64,000 bases of DNA, from assembly GCA_019744975.1 (NCBI GenBank), contig JAIETP010000010.1, forward strand, positions 62,001-126,000, in the 5' to 3' direction. Both the position numbers and the translations under genes were made by a program. Below, piece after piece: positions 41,249 through 49,736 of this stretch; positions within the stretch are counted from its first letter, which is position 1; every line of letters starts with the position of its first letter. The DNA comes from Burkholderiales bacterium (GTDB lineage: Bacteria > Pseudomonadota > Gammaproteobacteria > Burkholderiales > SG8-41). A model generated the notes under the pieces. That model had not been told where the DNA came from, did no database searches, and saw only the letters and a program-made list of their open reading frames with translations.

Positions 41249-42400
41249 TTACGGCCCCTCATCAGCCGGGGTACGCAGCTTGCGTTGCGGGTAGACCTTG
41301 GCCGGATGTTTTTTCAGCGCTTCTTCATCGACATCGATGCCCAGCCCCGGCGCGGTCGGCAAGTCGATGTAGCCGTTTTTCGGTTTCAGCTGGTTCGGCG
41401 AAATGGTGTCGCAGAAATCGACGAAGGGCAGGAAGTATTCGGTGATGATGAAGTTGGGCATGGTCGCCGAGGCATGCACGGTCGACGCCAGCGCGACCAG
41501 GGTCGAGTTGTAGTTGTGCGGTGACATGGCGACCAGGAAAGACTCCGCCATCGCGGCGATTTCCTTCAGTTCCAGTATGCCGCCGACGCAGGCGACGTCG
41601 GGATTGAGGATGTCAGCTGAACGTTTTTCCAGCAGCGGACGGAATCCGGTCTTGGTATAAGTCGCCTCACCGATCACCACCGGCACACCGATCTCGCGGC
41701 GGATCTGCGCCAACTCGTCGGGGAATTCCGCCTGGCAGGATTCCTCCATCCAGTAGAGATCGAATTCGGCGAGTTGTTTGTCGAGCCGGATCGCGTGCAT
41801 GGGTGCCAGGCGGCGGTGCTGCTCGATCAACAGGTCGATATCAGGACCCACCGCATCGCGGATGGCCTTCACCACGCTGATCGCGCGTTTTTCATGTTCC
41901 TTGGGTATCCAGGTGCGCCACGGTGACGGCAACGGATCGAATTTCATCGCGGTGAAACCCTGCTTCACCACTTTCTCCGCGGCGCGCGCGTAATCCGCGG
42001 GCTCCTTCATGCCGTAACTCCAGCCGTTGGCATAAACCCGGATCTTTTCGCGGTATTTGCCGCCGAGCAGGTTATAAACCGGCTGTTGCGTCGCCTTGCC
42101 GACGATGTCCCACATGGCCTGCTCGATGCCGCTGATCGCGCAGAACAGTTCCACCGAACCGCGGCGTGCCGCGTAATCGTCAAAGGCAAACTGGGTGAAA
42201 TGTTTGATGTCGAAAGGACTGCGTCCAACCATGTACGGGCCCAGCGCTCCGAGCTGCGCCATCACCGCGGTATCACGGTCGTATTGTGAGTAGGCCTCAC
42301 CCCAGCCGTGGATGCCGGCATCGGTTTCGACTTTGACGAAGATCAGATTTTTGCGCCAGCCGGGATGTACGGCATAACTTTTGACGGCGGTGATTTTCAT
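41249..42400 (-). CDS. Mandelate racemase / muconate lactonizing enzyme family protein
   Basis: 383 aa. The start MKITAVKSYAVHPGW follows AAGGG. The enolase-superfamily capping domain is followed by a barrel: Lys region AMKFDPL, metal ligands in IDLLIEQHRR, YWMEES and VVIGEATYT, and a late MSPHNYNST that supplies the catalytic His. The pattern fits acid-sugar dehydratases such as galactonate dehydratase, but the substrate is not readable. It is followed 112 bp later by nothing on its own strand except through the downstream spacer, and the PLP enzyme gene lies upstream on the same strand. Confidence 0.82.
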   Translation of the reverse strand: MKITAVKSYAVHPGWRKNLIFVKVETDAGIHGWGEAYSQYDRDTAVMAQLGALGPYMVGRSPFDIKHFTQFAFDDYAARRGSVELFCAISGIEQAMWDIVGKATQQPVYNLLGGKYREKIRVYANGWSYGMKEPADYARAAEKVVKQGFTAMKFDPLPSPWRTWIPKEHEKRAISVVKAIRDAVGPDIDLLIEQHRRLAPMHAIRLDKQLAEFDLYWMEESCQAEFPDELAQIRREIGVPVVIGEATYTKTGFRPLLEKRSADILNPDVACVGGILELKEIAAMAESFLVAMSPHNYNSTLVALASTVHASATMPNFIITEYFLPFVDFCDTISPNQLKPKNGYIDLPTAPGLGIDVDEEALKKHPAKVYPQRKLRTPADEGP

Positions 42401-42512
42401 GGCGGGCACCCTTCGTGAACGGATCAAAAAACCAGGGCCTGAATCTATGCGCCCGGCATTCGCAGTGTCAAGAACGTCCGCACGCAGGTCCAGCATGCGA
42501 CACGCCGTGCCG

Positions 42513-43649
42513 TTACAGCGTGCGCGGCTGCAGATTCAGCAACTGGCCGATACGCTCCGAGCTTTTCAATCCGCTGCCGGTCAGCACCACGATGGTTTCC
42601 TCATCGCGGCGAATGGCGCCGGAGGTGAGCAACTGCGTCAATCCGGCTGCAGCGGCCGCGCAGGTTGGCTCCACATACAAACCCATCGCGGCCAATCCGC
42701 CCAGCGCGGTGATGATTTCCGTTTCGCTGACCGCCGCGATCGCGCCCTCGCTGCGGCGCACCGCCTGAACCACCTCGCGCAGCCGTGTCGGCTGAGACGA
42801 AGCGATGCCCTCGGCCACCGTCGGACTGATGGCCGTCGGCACCGGCGACTCGCTGCCGGCCTGCCAGGCGGCATGGCAGGGTGCACAATTCGCCGCCTGC
42901 ACGCCGAAAATACGCGGGCGTTTTTTGATTTCACCGTTGCGGAGCAGTTCATCAAAACCACGATCCAGGCCCAGCACATTGCTGCCGTAACCCAGCGGCG
43001 TGATGACATTGTCCGGCGCGCGGAAACCGAGTTCTTCCCACAATTCGTAGGCCAGCGTCTTGGTGCCTTCGATGAAAAACGGCTGCCAGTTGTGACTGGC
43101 ATAAAAAATTTCGCTGCTCATGCGCAGCGCGGCATCGGCCACGTCCTGGCGTGTGCCCGGCACCGTCACCACATCGGCGCCGCAGGCGGCGATCTGCGCA
43201 ATTTTCGGATACGACGCCGTTTCCGGCACCAGGATGCGGCAGCGCATGCCCGCCGCCGCCGCGTACGCCGACAACGATGCGCCGGCATTGCCCGATGAAT
43301 CCTCCAGCACATGGTCGATACCGCGGCTTTTCAGGTAGCTGACCATCACCGTCATGCCGCGGTCCTTGAACGAACCGGTGGGCATCATGAATTCGAGCTT
43401 GAAACGCACTGGCGCGCCATTCCACTCTCGGCTCAGCAAGGGCGTGCCGCCTTCACCCAGCGACACCGCGCTTTGCGCAGCAACACCGATGGCCTGCGCA
43501 TAACGCCACATCGAGCGATCCTGAGGGTTGATCGAATCGCGCGTCATGCCCGAACCGGGCGCAAGATTCAGGTATGCGCCGCTGTCGCCACACCATCTCG
43601 CGACCTTGGACGAATAATGAGTGCCGCTTTGAGAGTCTATGTAATACAT
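42513..43649 (-). CDS. Threonine synthase-like PLP-dependent enzyme
   Basis: 378 aa from ATG 43649 (MYYIDSQSG). The PLP Lys is in MMPTGSFKDRG and the phosphate-binding region in EDSSGNAGASLSAYAAA. GYGSNVLGLDRGF and a late VLTGSGLKSS also fit threonine synthase / cysteate synthase fold type II enzymes. There is no ribosome-binding site ahead of this ATG; an AT-rich dispersed motif overlaps it instead. The longer frame begins at TTG inside another gene's terminator and is unlikely. Substrate uncertain. Confidence 0.75.
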   Translation of the reverse strand: MYYIDSQSGTHYSSKVARWCGDSGAYLNLAPGSGMTRDSINPQDRSMWRYAQAIGVAAQSAVSLGEGGTPLLSREWNGAPVRFKLEFMMPTGSFKDRGMTVMVSYLKSRGIDHVLEDSSGNAGASLSAYAAAAGMRCRILVPETASYPKIAQIAACGADVVTVPGTRQDVADAALRMSSEIFYASHNWQPFFIEGTKTLAYELWEELGFRAPDNVITPLGYGSNVLGLDRGFDELLRNGEIKKRPRIFGVQAANCAPCHAAWQAGSESPVPTAISPTVAEGIASSQPTRLREVVQAVRRSEGAIAAVSETEIITALGGLAAMGLYVEPTCAAAAAGLTQLLTSGAIRRDEETIVVLTGSGLKSSERIGQLLNLQPRTL

Positions 43650-43663
43650 TGATTTTATTGATA
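43642..43663 (-). repeat. Dispersed IHF-like motif, copy 7 (over the threonine synthase-like start)
   Basis: TATCAATAAAA then TCAATGTATTA on the minus strand, perfect core AATCAATGTATTA. The ATG inside the motif is the probable start codon of the PLP-enzyme gene. Confidence 0.8.
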
Positions 43664-43733
43664 AATTTTTATTACCGCGAGAGACGCCAGAAAAGTAAGT
43701 ACTAACTTTCACGCCTGGCTGACGCCGTTCAAC

Positions 43734-43767
43734 AAAAAAAGAAGGCAGGCGCAATGCGCCTGCCTTC
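43734..43767 (-). terminator. Intrinsic terminator of the Ala/Lys/Pro-rich protein gene
   Basis: GAAGGCAGGCGCA (43741-43753) and TGCGCCTGCCTTC (43755-43767) form a 13-bp stem. On the minus strand it is followed by seven U. Confidence 0.9.
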
Positions 43768-43809
43768 CTGATTGTAACGTGCCGCCGAAACCGGCGGCTG
43801 TGTTACAGC

Positions 43810-44139
43810 TTACTTCGCCGGAGCCGGAGCAGCTTCCGCTTTCGGAGCTTTGCTGGCTTTTTTCGACTTGGCTTTCTTCGGTGCGTCGGCTTTGGCTTTT
43901 TTCGGCTTGTCAGCTTTGGCTTTTTTCGGGGCATCAGCCTTGGCAGCAGGCGTTGCCGGAGTGGCCGGGGTCGCTTTCGCCGCGTCGGCTTTGGCCGGCG
44001 TCGCCGGGGTGGCCGGGGTGGCTTTCGCTGCATCGGCTTTGGCCGGTGCTGCCGGGGTCGCCGGTGCGGTCTGGGCAACAGCGTTGAAGGTTACCGCGGC
44101 AAAGGCGGTGGCAAGCAGGGTGGTCAGCAGTTTGTTCAT
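43810..44139 (-). CDS. Exported Ala/Lys/Pro/Thr-rich repeat protein
   Basis: 109 aa. A Sec signal peptide (MNKLLTTLLATAFAAVTFNAVAQ in short: MNKLL...AVAQ) follows GGAG. The mature part is low complexity: a 16-residue unit AKADAAKATPATPATP occurs twice, then a Lys-rich tail with KADAPKKAK-type units. It resembles histone H1-like or PHA-associated basic proteins in composition, but the signal peptide argues for the periplasm or outside. It has its own strong terminator. Copy number of the 48-bp DNA repeat may vary between strains. Function unknown. Confidence 0.75.
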   Translation of the reverse strand: MNKLLTTLLATAFAAVTFNAVAQTAPATPAAPAKADAAKATPATPATPAKADAAKATPATPATPAAKADAPKKAKADKPKKAKADAPKKAKSKKASKAPKAEAAPAPAK

Positions 44140-44311
44140 GGTTTCTCCAGTTTCTGAATGGGTAGTTCGCGTTGTTGCGCGATTCGTCCCGAATTTTTCG
44201 GGTCGTATGCCCATAACGCCGGCGCCGCATCCCGGTTGACGAAGCGGCGATATCGCGGTGTTACCATCACGCCAACGTCGCCAAATCACGACGATTCAGA
44301 GGAAATTGACC

Positions 44312-45088
44312 ATGAAACTGGGATTACAGGGTAAAAACGCGCTAATCACCGGGGGGTCCCGCGGTATCGGACTGGGTGCGGCACAATTGCTGGCCGCGGA
44401 AGGATGCCATTTGCATCTGGCCGCGCGCAGCGCCGCCGACCTGGAAAACGCTAAAACCGGCATCCTGCGCGATCACAAGGTCGACATCCGCTGCCATGCA
44501 GTCGATCTGTCGAACAGCGCAAACGCCATGGCACTGGCGCGGGAATGCGGCGATGTCGATTTTCTGGTGAACAATGCCGGCGCCATTCCGCAGGGCACGC
44601 TGGACACGCTGGATGACGCGACATGGAAACAGTCCTGGGATCTCAAGGTCTTCGGTTTCATCGACATCACCCGCGAAATCTACAAACGCATGCGCGAGCG
44701 GCGCAGCGGCGTCATTGTCAACGTGATCGGCGCCGCCGGCGAGCGGCCGGTCGCCAGCTACATTGCCGGCAGCATGGGCAATGCCGCTCTGATGGCCATG
44801 ACCCGTGCCCTCGGTGCGGAAAGTCCGGAATTCGGCGTGCGCGTGGTCGGCATCAATCCCGGCGGCACCGCCACCGATCGCGCGGTGAAACGGCTGCGCG
44901 AACGCGCAGGCAAAGAACTGGGCAACGCCGACCGCTGGCAGGAACTGGTCAGCAAATCCCCGTTCGGCCGCATGGCGACCGTGGAGGAAATCGGCGCCCT
45001 GGTGGCGTTTTTGTGTTCACCGCTTTCGGGTTACACCACCGGCACCATCATCACCGTCGACGGCGGCGCCAGCAGCCGCCGCGCCTGA
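44312..45088 (+). CDS. Atypical short-chain dehydrogenase/reductase
   Basis: 258 aa. ATG 44312 follows AGAGGAAATTGACC. The NAD(P)-binding TGGSRGIG and NNAG motifs are intact. The catalytic region reads NVIGAAGERPVASYIAGSMGN, so the Tyr is present but the YxxxK Lys is Ser and the usual Ser of the triad is not evident. A late PGGTATDR and the C-terminal ITVDGGAS are typical SDR. It may use a different proton relay or bind without classical catalysis. Confidence 0.82.
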   Translation: MKLGLQGKNALITGGSRGIGLGAAQLLAAEGCHLHLAARSAADLENAKTGILRDHKVDIRCHAVDLSNSANAMALARECGDVDFLVNNAGAIPQGTLDTLDDATWKQSWDLKVFGFIDITREIYKRMRERRSGVIVNVIGAAGERPVASYIAGSMGNAALMAMTRALGAESPEFGVRVVGINPGGTATDRAVKRLRERAGKELGNADRWQELVSKSPFGRMATVEEIGALVAFLCSPLSGYTTGTIITVDGGASSRRA

Positions 45089-45101
45089 ACGGTTCAATCC
45101 C

Positions 45102-45467
45102 TTATTTGGGCACTACGGTCGGTGCCGCCCGATGCGTCGCATCGACGGCATTGACGGCCTGGTCATAAGCCTTCTGCGCCGCGGCCAGCCTGCCGCGCGC
45201 GGCATCAAACGCTTTTTGCGCCGCATCGAGTTCACGCTTGCGCAGGTCCGCCTGCTGTTGCGCGGCGGTGTGCGCATCACGCAGGTTCAACACGTCCTGT
45301 TCGGCGAGTTTTGCATCATGGCGCGCCTGCTCCAGTTCGCGATGTGCGATACCGGCACGATACTGGCCCTGGCGGAGAGCATCGCCAGGATCTGCTGCCG
45401 GAGCCTGAGCCTGAGCCACTCCTGCCACGCACAACACGGCAGCCAGCATCGATAATCGCATGTTCAT
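45102..45467 (-). CDS. Small exported coiled-coil protein
   Basis: 121 aa. The signal peptide is MNMRLSMLAAVLCVAGVAQAQA-like, with cleavage after an AQA motif. The mature part is almost wholly helical with heptads of Ala, Gln, Leu, Arg and Asp (coiled coil about residues 30-105). Two Met codons (45467, 45461) are possible starts. It converges with the SDR gene. It lies just downstream of a sensor kinase gene on the same strand. Function unknown. Confidence 0.65.
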   Translation of the reverse strand: MNMRLSMLAAVLCVAGVAQAQAPAADPGDALRQGQYRAGIAHRELEQARHDAKLAEQDVLNLRDAHTAAQQQADLRKRELDAAQKAFDAARGRLAAAQKAYDQAVNAVDATHRAAPTVVPK

Positions 45468-45507
45468 ATACCCGTGCCCGTTATGTTGAATAATGAGGCG
45501 CGCAGCA

Positions 45508-47643
45508 TCATGACGCCGCACGCCGCGAAGCAAGTCCCCTTGGGGGGCGCGCATCCGCCCTGGCCCACCACGCCGCGGCGTCACGCTGTGTCCAGGGGTG
45601 CATCACCGCCAGCACCTCCAGCGCCGCCAGTATGACCACGATGTCGTGCGGCCGTTCACCGCGCTCCTTGGCCAGACAGCGCGTGATCAGCTCAGCGAGG
45701 CGTGCTGGAACCTGGGGGGCGAAGTCAGTGATCGCCGGCACCGGCGCATGCAGGATCTGGTAAGTGAGGTCATGTTCACCCGCGGCCTCGTACGGCGGGC
45801 GCCCGGTCAGCAGGTGGAAGGCCGTCGCGCCGATCGCATAAATATCCGAGCGGTTGTCCGCATCGGCTGCGTTGCGCACCCGTTCCGGCGCCATGTACAC
45901 GGGGGTGCCGACTACACGCTGGAACTGGGTGATGTTGCGCGATTGCAGTGTGGTCAGATCCTTGACCAGGCCGAAATCGAGGATCTTGACCACGTCGAAC
46001 TCGCCGCCACGCTGGCACAACATCAGGTTATGCGGCTTGATGTCGCGGTGAACCAGACCACGGCCATGCGCCTCGCGCAGCGCGGCGCAGGTCTGGCGCA
46101 GCACGTGGATCACCCGCGCCACCGGCAGCGGGCCATCGGCGGCCATGATTTCGTCAAGCGACCGTCCTTCCAGGTATTCCATCACATAATAAAAAACACC
46201 CTCTGGTGTTCGACCGTAGTCATAAATGCCGATGGTGTTCGGATGTACCAGCTGGCTGGCAAGGCGTGCCTCGCGTTCGAAGCGCCCGATCGCCTCGTCG
46301 GTGGCCAGGTGCGCCTTCAGCAGCTTGATCGCCGTCGGGCGCTTCAGCAGCGCATGCCGCGCCAGATAAACCGTGCCCATCGCGCCCTCGCCGAGTTGCC
46401 GTTCCAGCCGGTACTGGCCGATGACCTGCGAATCGCCCGCGGCCCGGCGCAAACGATGCACATTCCACATCGAACCCAGCACCGCGAGCACCGCCAGCCC
46501 GACCAGCGTGCCGAGCAGGCCAAAGGCAAGATTGAGATAACGCAGCGGTGCGTAGGCTTCATCGCGCGACATTTCAATGGCGATCGCAAAATCGTAATCT
46601 GCCAGCCAGCGCCATGCGCCAATCACGGTATCACCACGATAATTGCGATAAGGCTCGAGAATGACGCCGCGCAACCCGGCTGGATCCGATTTGCCGCGTG
46701 CCGCACCGGCGAGTGCAGCCAGACGGGTCAGCGGCGCCGCCGCCCAGTCGGCCGGCAGCTTGTGGCCTTCGGCAAACGCGCCGCCGGGATCGCGGATTTG
46801 CACCTGCAGCGCGCCGTTGCCGGCATCCGGCAGCAATGCACCTGCCGCGCGCAATTCCGTCGCATGGCGGCTGTCCGACAGCATCAGTCCGTCCGCGGTC
46901 AGCGCATAAACCTCGCCGGTAATGCCGGGACTCGCAGTGCCGAGTATCCCGGTGAAGCGGCTGTCGGCGTAATGCGCAAAACCGAGACCGGCAACCGCAT
47001 TGCCGGCCGCATCCAGAACCGGCGTTTTGAACCAGACCATCGGCCGCGCAAACGCCGTGCTTGGCTCGCCCTCGATGCGATCGCGTTCACGATAGGGGCG
47101 GACAAACCGCGTGGCCCCGCCGAGTACATCGCGCACCGCGCCCAGATACTCGCCGGGGCTGATGCGCCGGCCAAGATACTCGGGCGCGGCCGAGGCGATG
47201 ACCACGCCCTGCTGATCGACCACGTTGTAGGCCACGGCACCTGATTCCTTCAGCGCCGGCGCCAGCGCCGCGGCAAGATTCGCCCGCGATTTTTCCGGGG
47301 CGGCGCCGGTGGACAGCGCCACGGTGGCGCTGCGTATGCGCGGATCAGCGGCCCAGTGCCGGACCTCCCCCTTGCGATCCTCGATCCACAGGCCCAGCGC
47401 CTGCACTTCGGCATCGAGCACCGCGGTCAGTCCCGCAGCGCGCATGTCGCGCAGCGACTGCTCGATGCCGGAATAAGCCCAGGCCCCCAGTGCGATCAGG
47501 CTGACCGCAACCACCAGGGCAATGGCATTGACGCGCGCGTTGGCGGCAATCAGCCGCAACGCCAGGCGGTTGACAGCATCGCTGTCAGCGCCGGGCGCCG
47601 CGGAAATCGCATTCTGGTCAGTGGCGGGCGCATGTTCCGACAT
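45508..47643 (-). CDS. Membrane Ser/Thr protein kinase with Cache-like sensor
   Basis: 711 aa. One transmembrane helix near residue 45, a periplasmic Cache-like domain (about 65-370) and a second helix near 385 precede a Hanks-type kinase (about 410-680). Catalytic motifs: GEGAMG, Lys in TAIKLLK, HRDIKPHNLMLC, DFGLVKDL and GTPVYMAPERV. It differs from the CHASE2 kinase at 15.9-18.5 kb in sensor and lacks neighbouring phosphatase or FHA genes. It may share the PP2C and FHA partners from that locus. Confidence 0.9.
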   Translation of the reverse strand: MSEHAPATDQNAISAAPGADSDAVNRLALRLIAANARVNAIALVVAVSLIALGAWAYSGIEQSLRDMRAAGLTAVLDAEVQALGLWIEDRKGEVRHWAADPRIRSATVALSTGAAPEKSRANLAAALAPALKESGAVAYNVVDQQGVVIASAAPEYLGRRISPGEYLGAVRDVLGGATRFVRPYRERDRIEGEPSTAFARPMVWFKTPVLDAAGNAVAGLGFAHYADSRFTGILGTASPGITGEVYALTADGLMLSDSRHATELRAAGALLPDAGNGALQVQIRDPGGAFAEGHKLPADWAAAPLTRLAALAGAARGKSDPAGLRGVILEPYRNYRGDTVIGAWRWLADYDFAIAIEMSRDEAYAPLRYLNLAFGLLGTLVGLAVLAVLGSMWNVHRLRRAAGDSQVIGQYRLERQLGEGAMGTVYLARHALLKRPTAIKLLKAHLATDEAIGRFEREARLASQLVHPNTIGIYDYGRTPEGVFYYVMEYLEGRSLDEIMAADGPLPVARVIHVLRQTCAALREAHGRGLVHRDIKPHNLMLCQRGGEFDVVKILDFGLVKDLTTLQSRNITQFQRVVGTPVYMAPERVRNAADADNRSDIYAIGATAFHLLTGRPPYEAAGEHDLTYQILHAPVPAITDFAPQVPARLAELITRCLAKERGERPHDIVVILAALEVLAVMHPWTQRDAAAWWARADARPPRGLASRRAAS

Positions 47644-47700
47644 GCGGCCATGATACCGCTGCGCCCGGGTACGGCGGATAATTTGGAAAGAACGTCAGGG

Positions 47701-48672
47701 CTAGGGCAGCAGCACCGTGGAGCCGGTGGTTTTGCGCGCCTCCAGGTCACGATGCGCCTGTGCCGCCTCGCGCAGCGGATAACGCTGGTTGATGGTGATT
47801 TTTACGGCGCCCTTTTTGACCACGGCGAACAGTTCACGGGCCGCGGTCAGCAGATCTTCGCGCGCCGAAGTGTAATTGACCAGCGTCGGCCGCGTCAGGT
47901 ACAGCGAACCCTTTTGCGCGAGAATGCCGATGTTGACCGGCGCCACCGCCCCCGAGGCGTTGCCGAAGCTTGCCATCAGTCCGAGCGGCGCCAGACAATC
48001 CAGCGATTCAACGAAGGTGTCCTTGCCCACACCGTCATAAACCACCGGCACACCCTTGCCCTTGGTGATTTCCCTGACGCGTACCGGGAGTTTTTCACGC
48101 GACATCACCACCACGTGTTTGCAGCCGGCTTTTTTGGCCAGCGCGATTTTTTCATCGCTGCCCACGGTACCGATCACGGTGGCGCCCAGGTGTTTCGCCC
48201 ACTGGCAGAGGATCTGCCCGACGCCGCCCGCTGCGGCATGCACCACGATGGTGTCGCCCTTTTTAACGCGGTAAGTGCGCCGGCACAGGTACCAGGCGGT
48301 CATGCCCTTCAGCATCATCGCCGCCGCCGTTTCATCCTTGATGCCGGCGGGAATTTTTACCAGCCGCGCCACCGGACGGATCAATACTTCAGCGTAGGCG
48401 CCAATCGGCTGCGCATAGGCCACGTGATCACCGACCTTGAACTCCTTGACCTTGGGCCCGACCGCCTCGACCACACCGGCACCCTCGGAACCGAGCACCA
48501 GCGGCAGCGGCATGGGATAAAGCCCGGAACGGTGATAGGTGTCGATGAAATTCAAGCCGATCGCGGTATTGCGGACCCGGACTTCACCGGGACCGGGATC
48601 ACCGACAGTGACTTCTTCCCACTGCATCTGCTCCGGACCACCGTTCTGATGTATGCGTATGACATGCGGCAT
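47701..48672 (-). CDS. qor: NADPH:quinone oxidoreductase
   Basis: 323 aa, zinc-free medium-chain dehydrogenase. GLNFIDTYHRSGLYP, LGSEGAGVVEAVG and AAAGGVGQILCQWAKHLGA are hallmark Qor motifs; the last is the NADPH-binding fold. It reduces quinones by one electron and can respond to oxidative stress. It is 28 bp downstream of the terminator of the Bug-protein gene on the same strand. Confidence 0.9.
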   Translation of the reverse strand: MPHVIRIHQNGGPEQMQWEEVTVGDPGPGEVRVRNTAIGLNFIDTYHRSGLYPMPLPLVLGSEGAGVVEAVGPKVKEFKVGDHVAYAQPIGAYAEVLIRPVARLVKIPAGIKDETAAAMMLKGMTAWYLCRRTYRVKKGDTIVVHAAAGGVGQILCQWAKHLGATVIGTVGSDEKIALAKKAGCKHVVVMSREKLPVRVREITKGKGVPVVYDGVGKDTFVESLDCLAPLGLMASFGNASGAVAPVNIGILAQKGSLYLTRPTLVNYTSAREDLLTAARELFAVVKKGAVKITINQRYPLREAAQAHRDLEARKTTGSTVLLP

Positions 48673-48684
48673 TTGAGTCTCCAG

Positions 48685-48712
48685 AAAAAAAGGACGGCCA
48701 TTGCCGCCCTTT
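48685..48712 (-). terminator. Intrinsic terminator of the Bug-protein gene
   Basis: On the minus strand AAAGGGCGGC pairs with GCCGTCCTTT (one G-U) over AATG, followed by four more U. It lies just past the stop at 48717. Confidence 0.8.
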
Positions 48713-48716
48713 CAGG

Positions 48717-49694
48717 TTATTCAGCCTTGATGCCCGCGTCGCGGACCACCTTCGACCACTTGGTCGTCTCGGCCTTGATGAACTTGCCGTAGGTCACGGA
48801 GTTCATGTACAAAACCTCGGCGCCCTGCGTATCAAACTTTTTCTGCATGTCCGGCGTGTTCACCACCTTGGCAACTGCGGCCTCAAGGACACGCACCATC
48901 TCCGGAGTCACGCCGGCGGGGGCGAGTATGCCCCACCAGTTGTTCGCCTCGTAGCCGGGAACGGTTTCGGCGACCGTCGGTGTGTTGGGAAACGCGCCGT
49001 TGCGCTTGGCGCTGCCGACGGCGAGCAGCCGCAGCCGGTTGCCCTGGATATGCGGAACCAGCTGCAGCAGCGAACCCATGGTGACCTGGGTGTTGCCGGC
49101 GATCACGTCAGCCATCGCCGGGCCGCCGCCCTTGAACGGGATGTGAACGATATTGATTTTGGCCAGCAGTTTCAGCATTTCCGTACTCAGGTGCTGGAAG
49201 CTGCCGATGCCGGCGGTCGCGTAGTTGAGCGTGCCCGGCTTCGCCTTCGCCATGTCGATCAGTTCCTTGGTTGTCTTCGCCGCCATTTTCGGATTCACGG
49301 TCAGCGCGCTGGGGCCGGTGCCGATCAGCGCAATCGGCGTGAACGATTTCTCGGGATTGAAGCGCACCTGCGACTTGTAGATCGAGGGATTGTAGGCAAA
49401 CGCCACCGAGGCGATCAGCAGAGTATGGCCGTCGGGCTGCGCATTCGCCGCGATTTCGGAACCGATGATGCCGCCTGCGCCACCGCGGTTGTCGATCACC
49501 ACCTGCTGGCCGAGCAGCGGGCTCAAATCGCTGGCAACCAGGCGGCCGACAATGTCGTTGCTGCCGCCCGGCGGGAACGGCACGATGACGCGTATCGGCT
49601 TGGTCGGCGCCCACTCCGCGGCCTGGGCAAACACCGGTAGCGCAAGCGCCGCCGCGATCATGCCGGCCAGCGCCGGCTTCAGGGATGCTGTCAT
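48717..49694 (-). CDS. Bug-family (TctC-like) periplasmic solute-binding protein
   Basis: 325 aa. ATG 49694 (MTASLKPALAG) follows GGAGAATATCAG. Signal peptide ends VFAQAAEW; the ligand loop is RVIVPFPPGGSNDIVGR and the second signature is NRGGAGGIIGSE. No tctA/tctB gene is adjacent, so it is an orphan receptor. Its 3' neighbour is quinone reductase and its 5' neighbour an HpcH-type aldolase, suggesting capture of a small aromatic or dicarboxylic acid. Ligand unknown. Confidence 0.88.
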   Translation of the reverse strand: MTASLKPALAGMIAAALALPVFAQAAEWAPTKPIRVIVPFPPGGSNDIVGRLVASDLSPLLGQQVVIDNRGGAGGIIGSEIAANAQPDGHTLLIASVAFAYNPSIYKSQVRFNPEKSFTPIALIGTGPSALTVNPKMAAKTTKELIDMAKAKPGTLNYATAGIGSFQHLSTEMLKLLAKINIVHIPFKGGGPAMADVIAGNTQVTMGSLLQLVPHIQGNRLRLLAVGSAKRNGAFPNTPTVAETVPGYEANNWWGILAPAGVTPEMVRVLEAAVAKVVNTPDMQKKFDTQGAEVLYMNSVTYGKFIKAETTKWSKVVRDAGIKAE

Positions 49695-49712
49695 CTGATA
49701 TTCTCCAAAAAT

Positions 49713-49734
49713 AATTAATAAAATCAAATACTTA
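49713..49734 (+). repeat. Dispersed IHF-like motif, copy 8
   Basis: AATTAATAAAA then TCAAATACTTA on the plus strand, perfect core AATCAAATACTTA. It lies in the 42-bp gap between the aldolase stop and the Bug-protein start. Confidence 0.8.
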
Positions 49735-49736
49735 TA

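Noticed and set aside
42513-43754. Longer TTG start for the threonine synthase-like gene
   Set aside because: It begins inside the terminator of the neighbouring gene, with no ribosome-binding site, and adds residues unlike the family N-terminus.
4421-49734. Dispersed motif as a DNA-uptake sequence
   Set aside because: Uptake sequences are short, nearly invariant and denser; these copies are degenerate, AT-rich and fit an IHF core.
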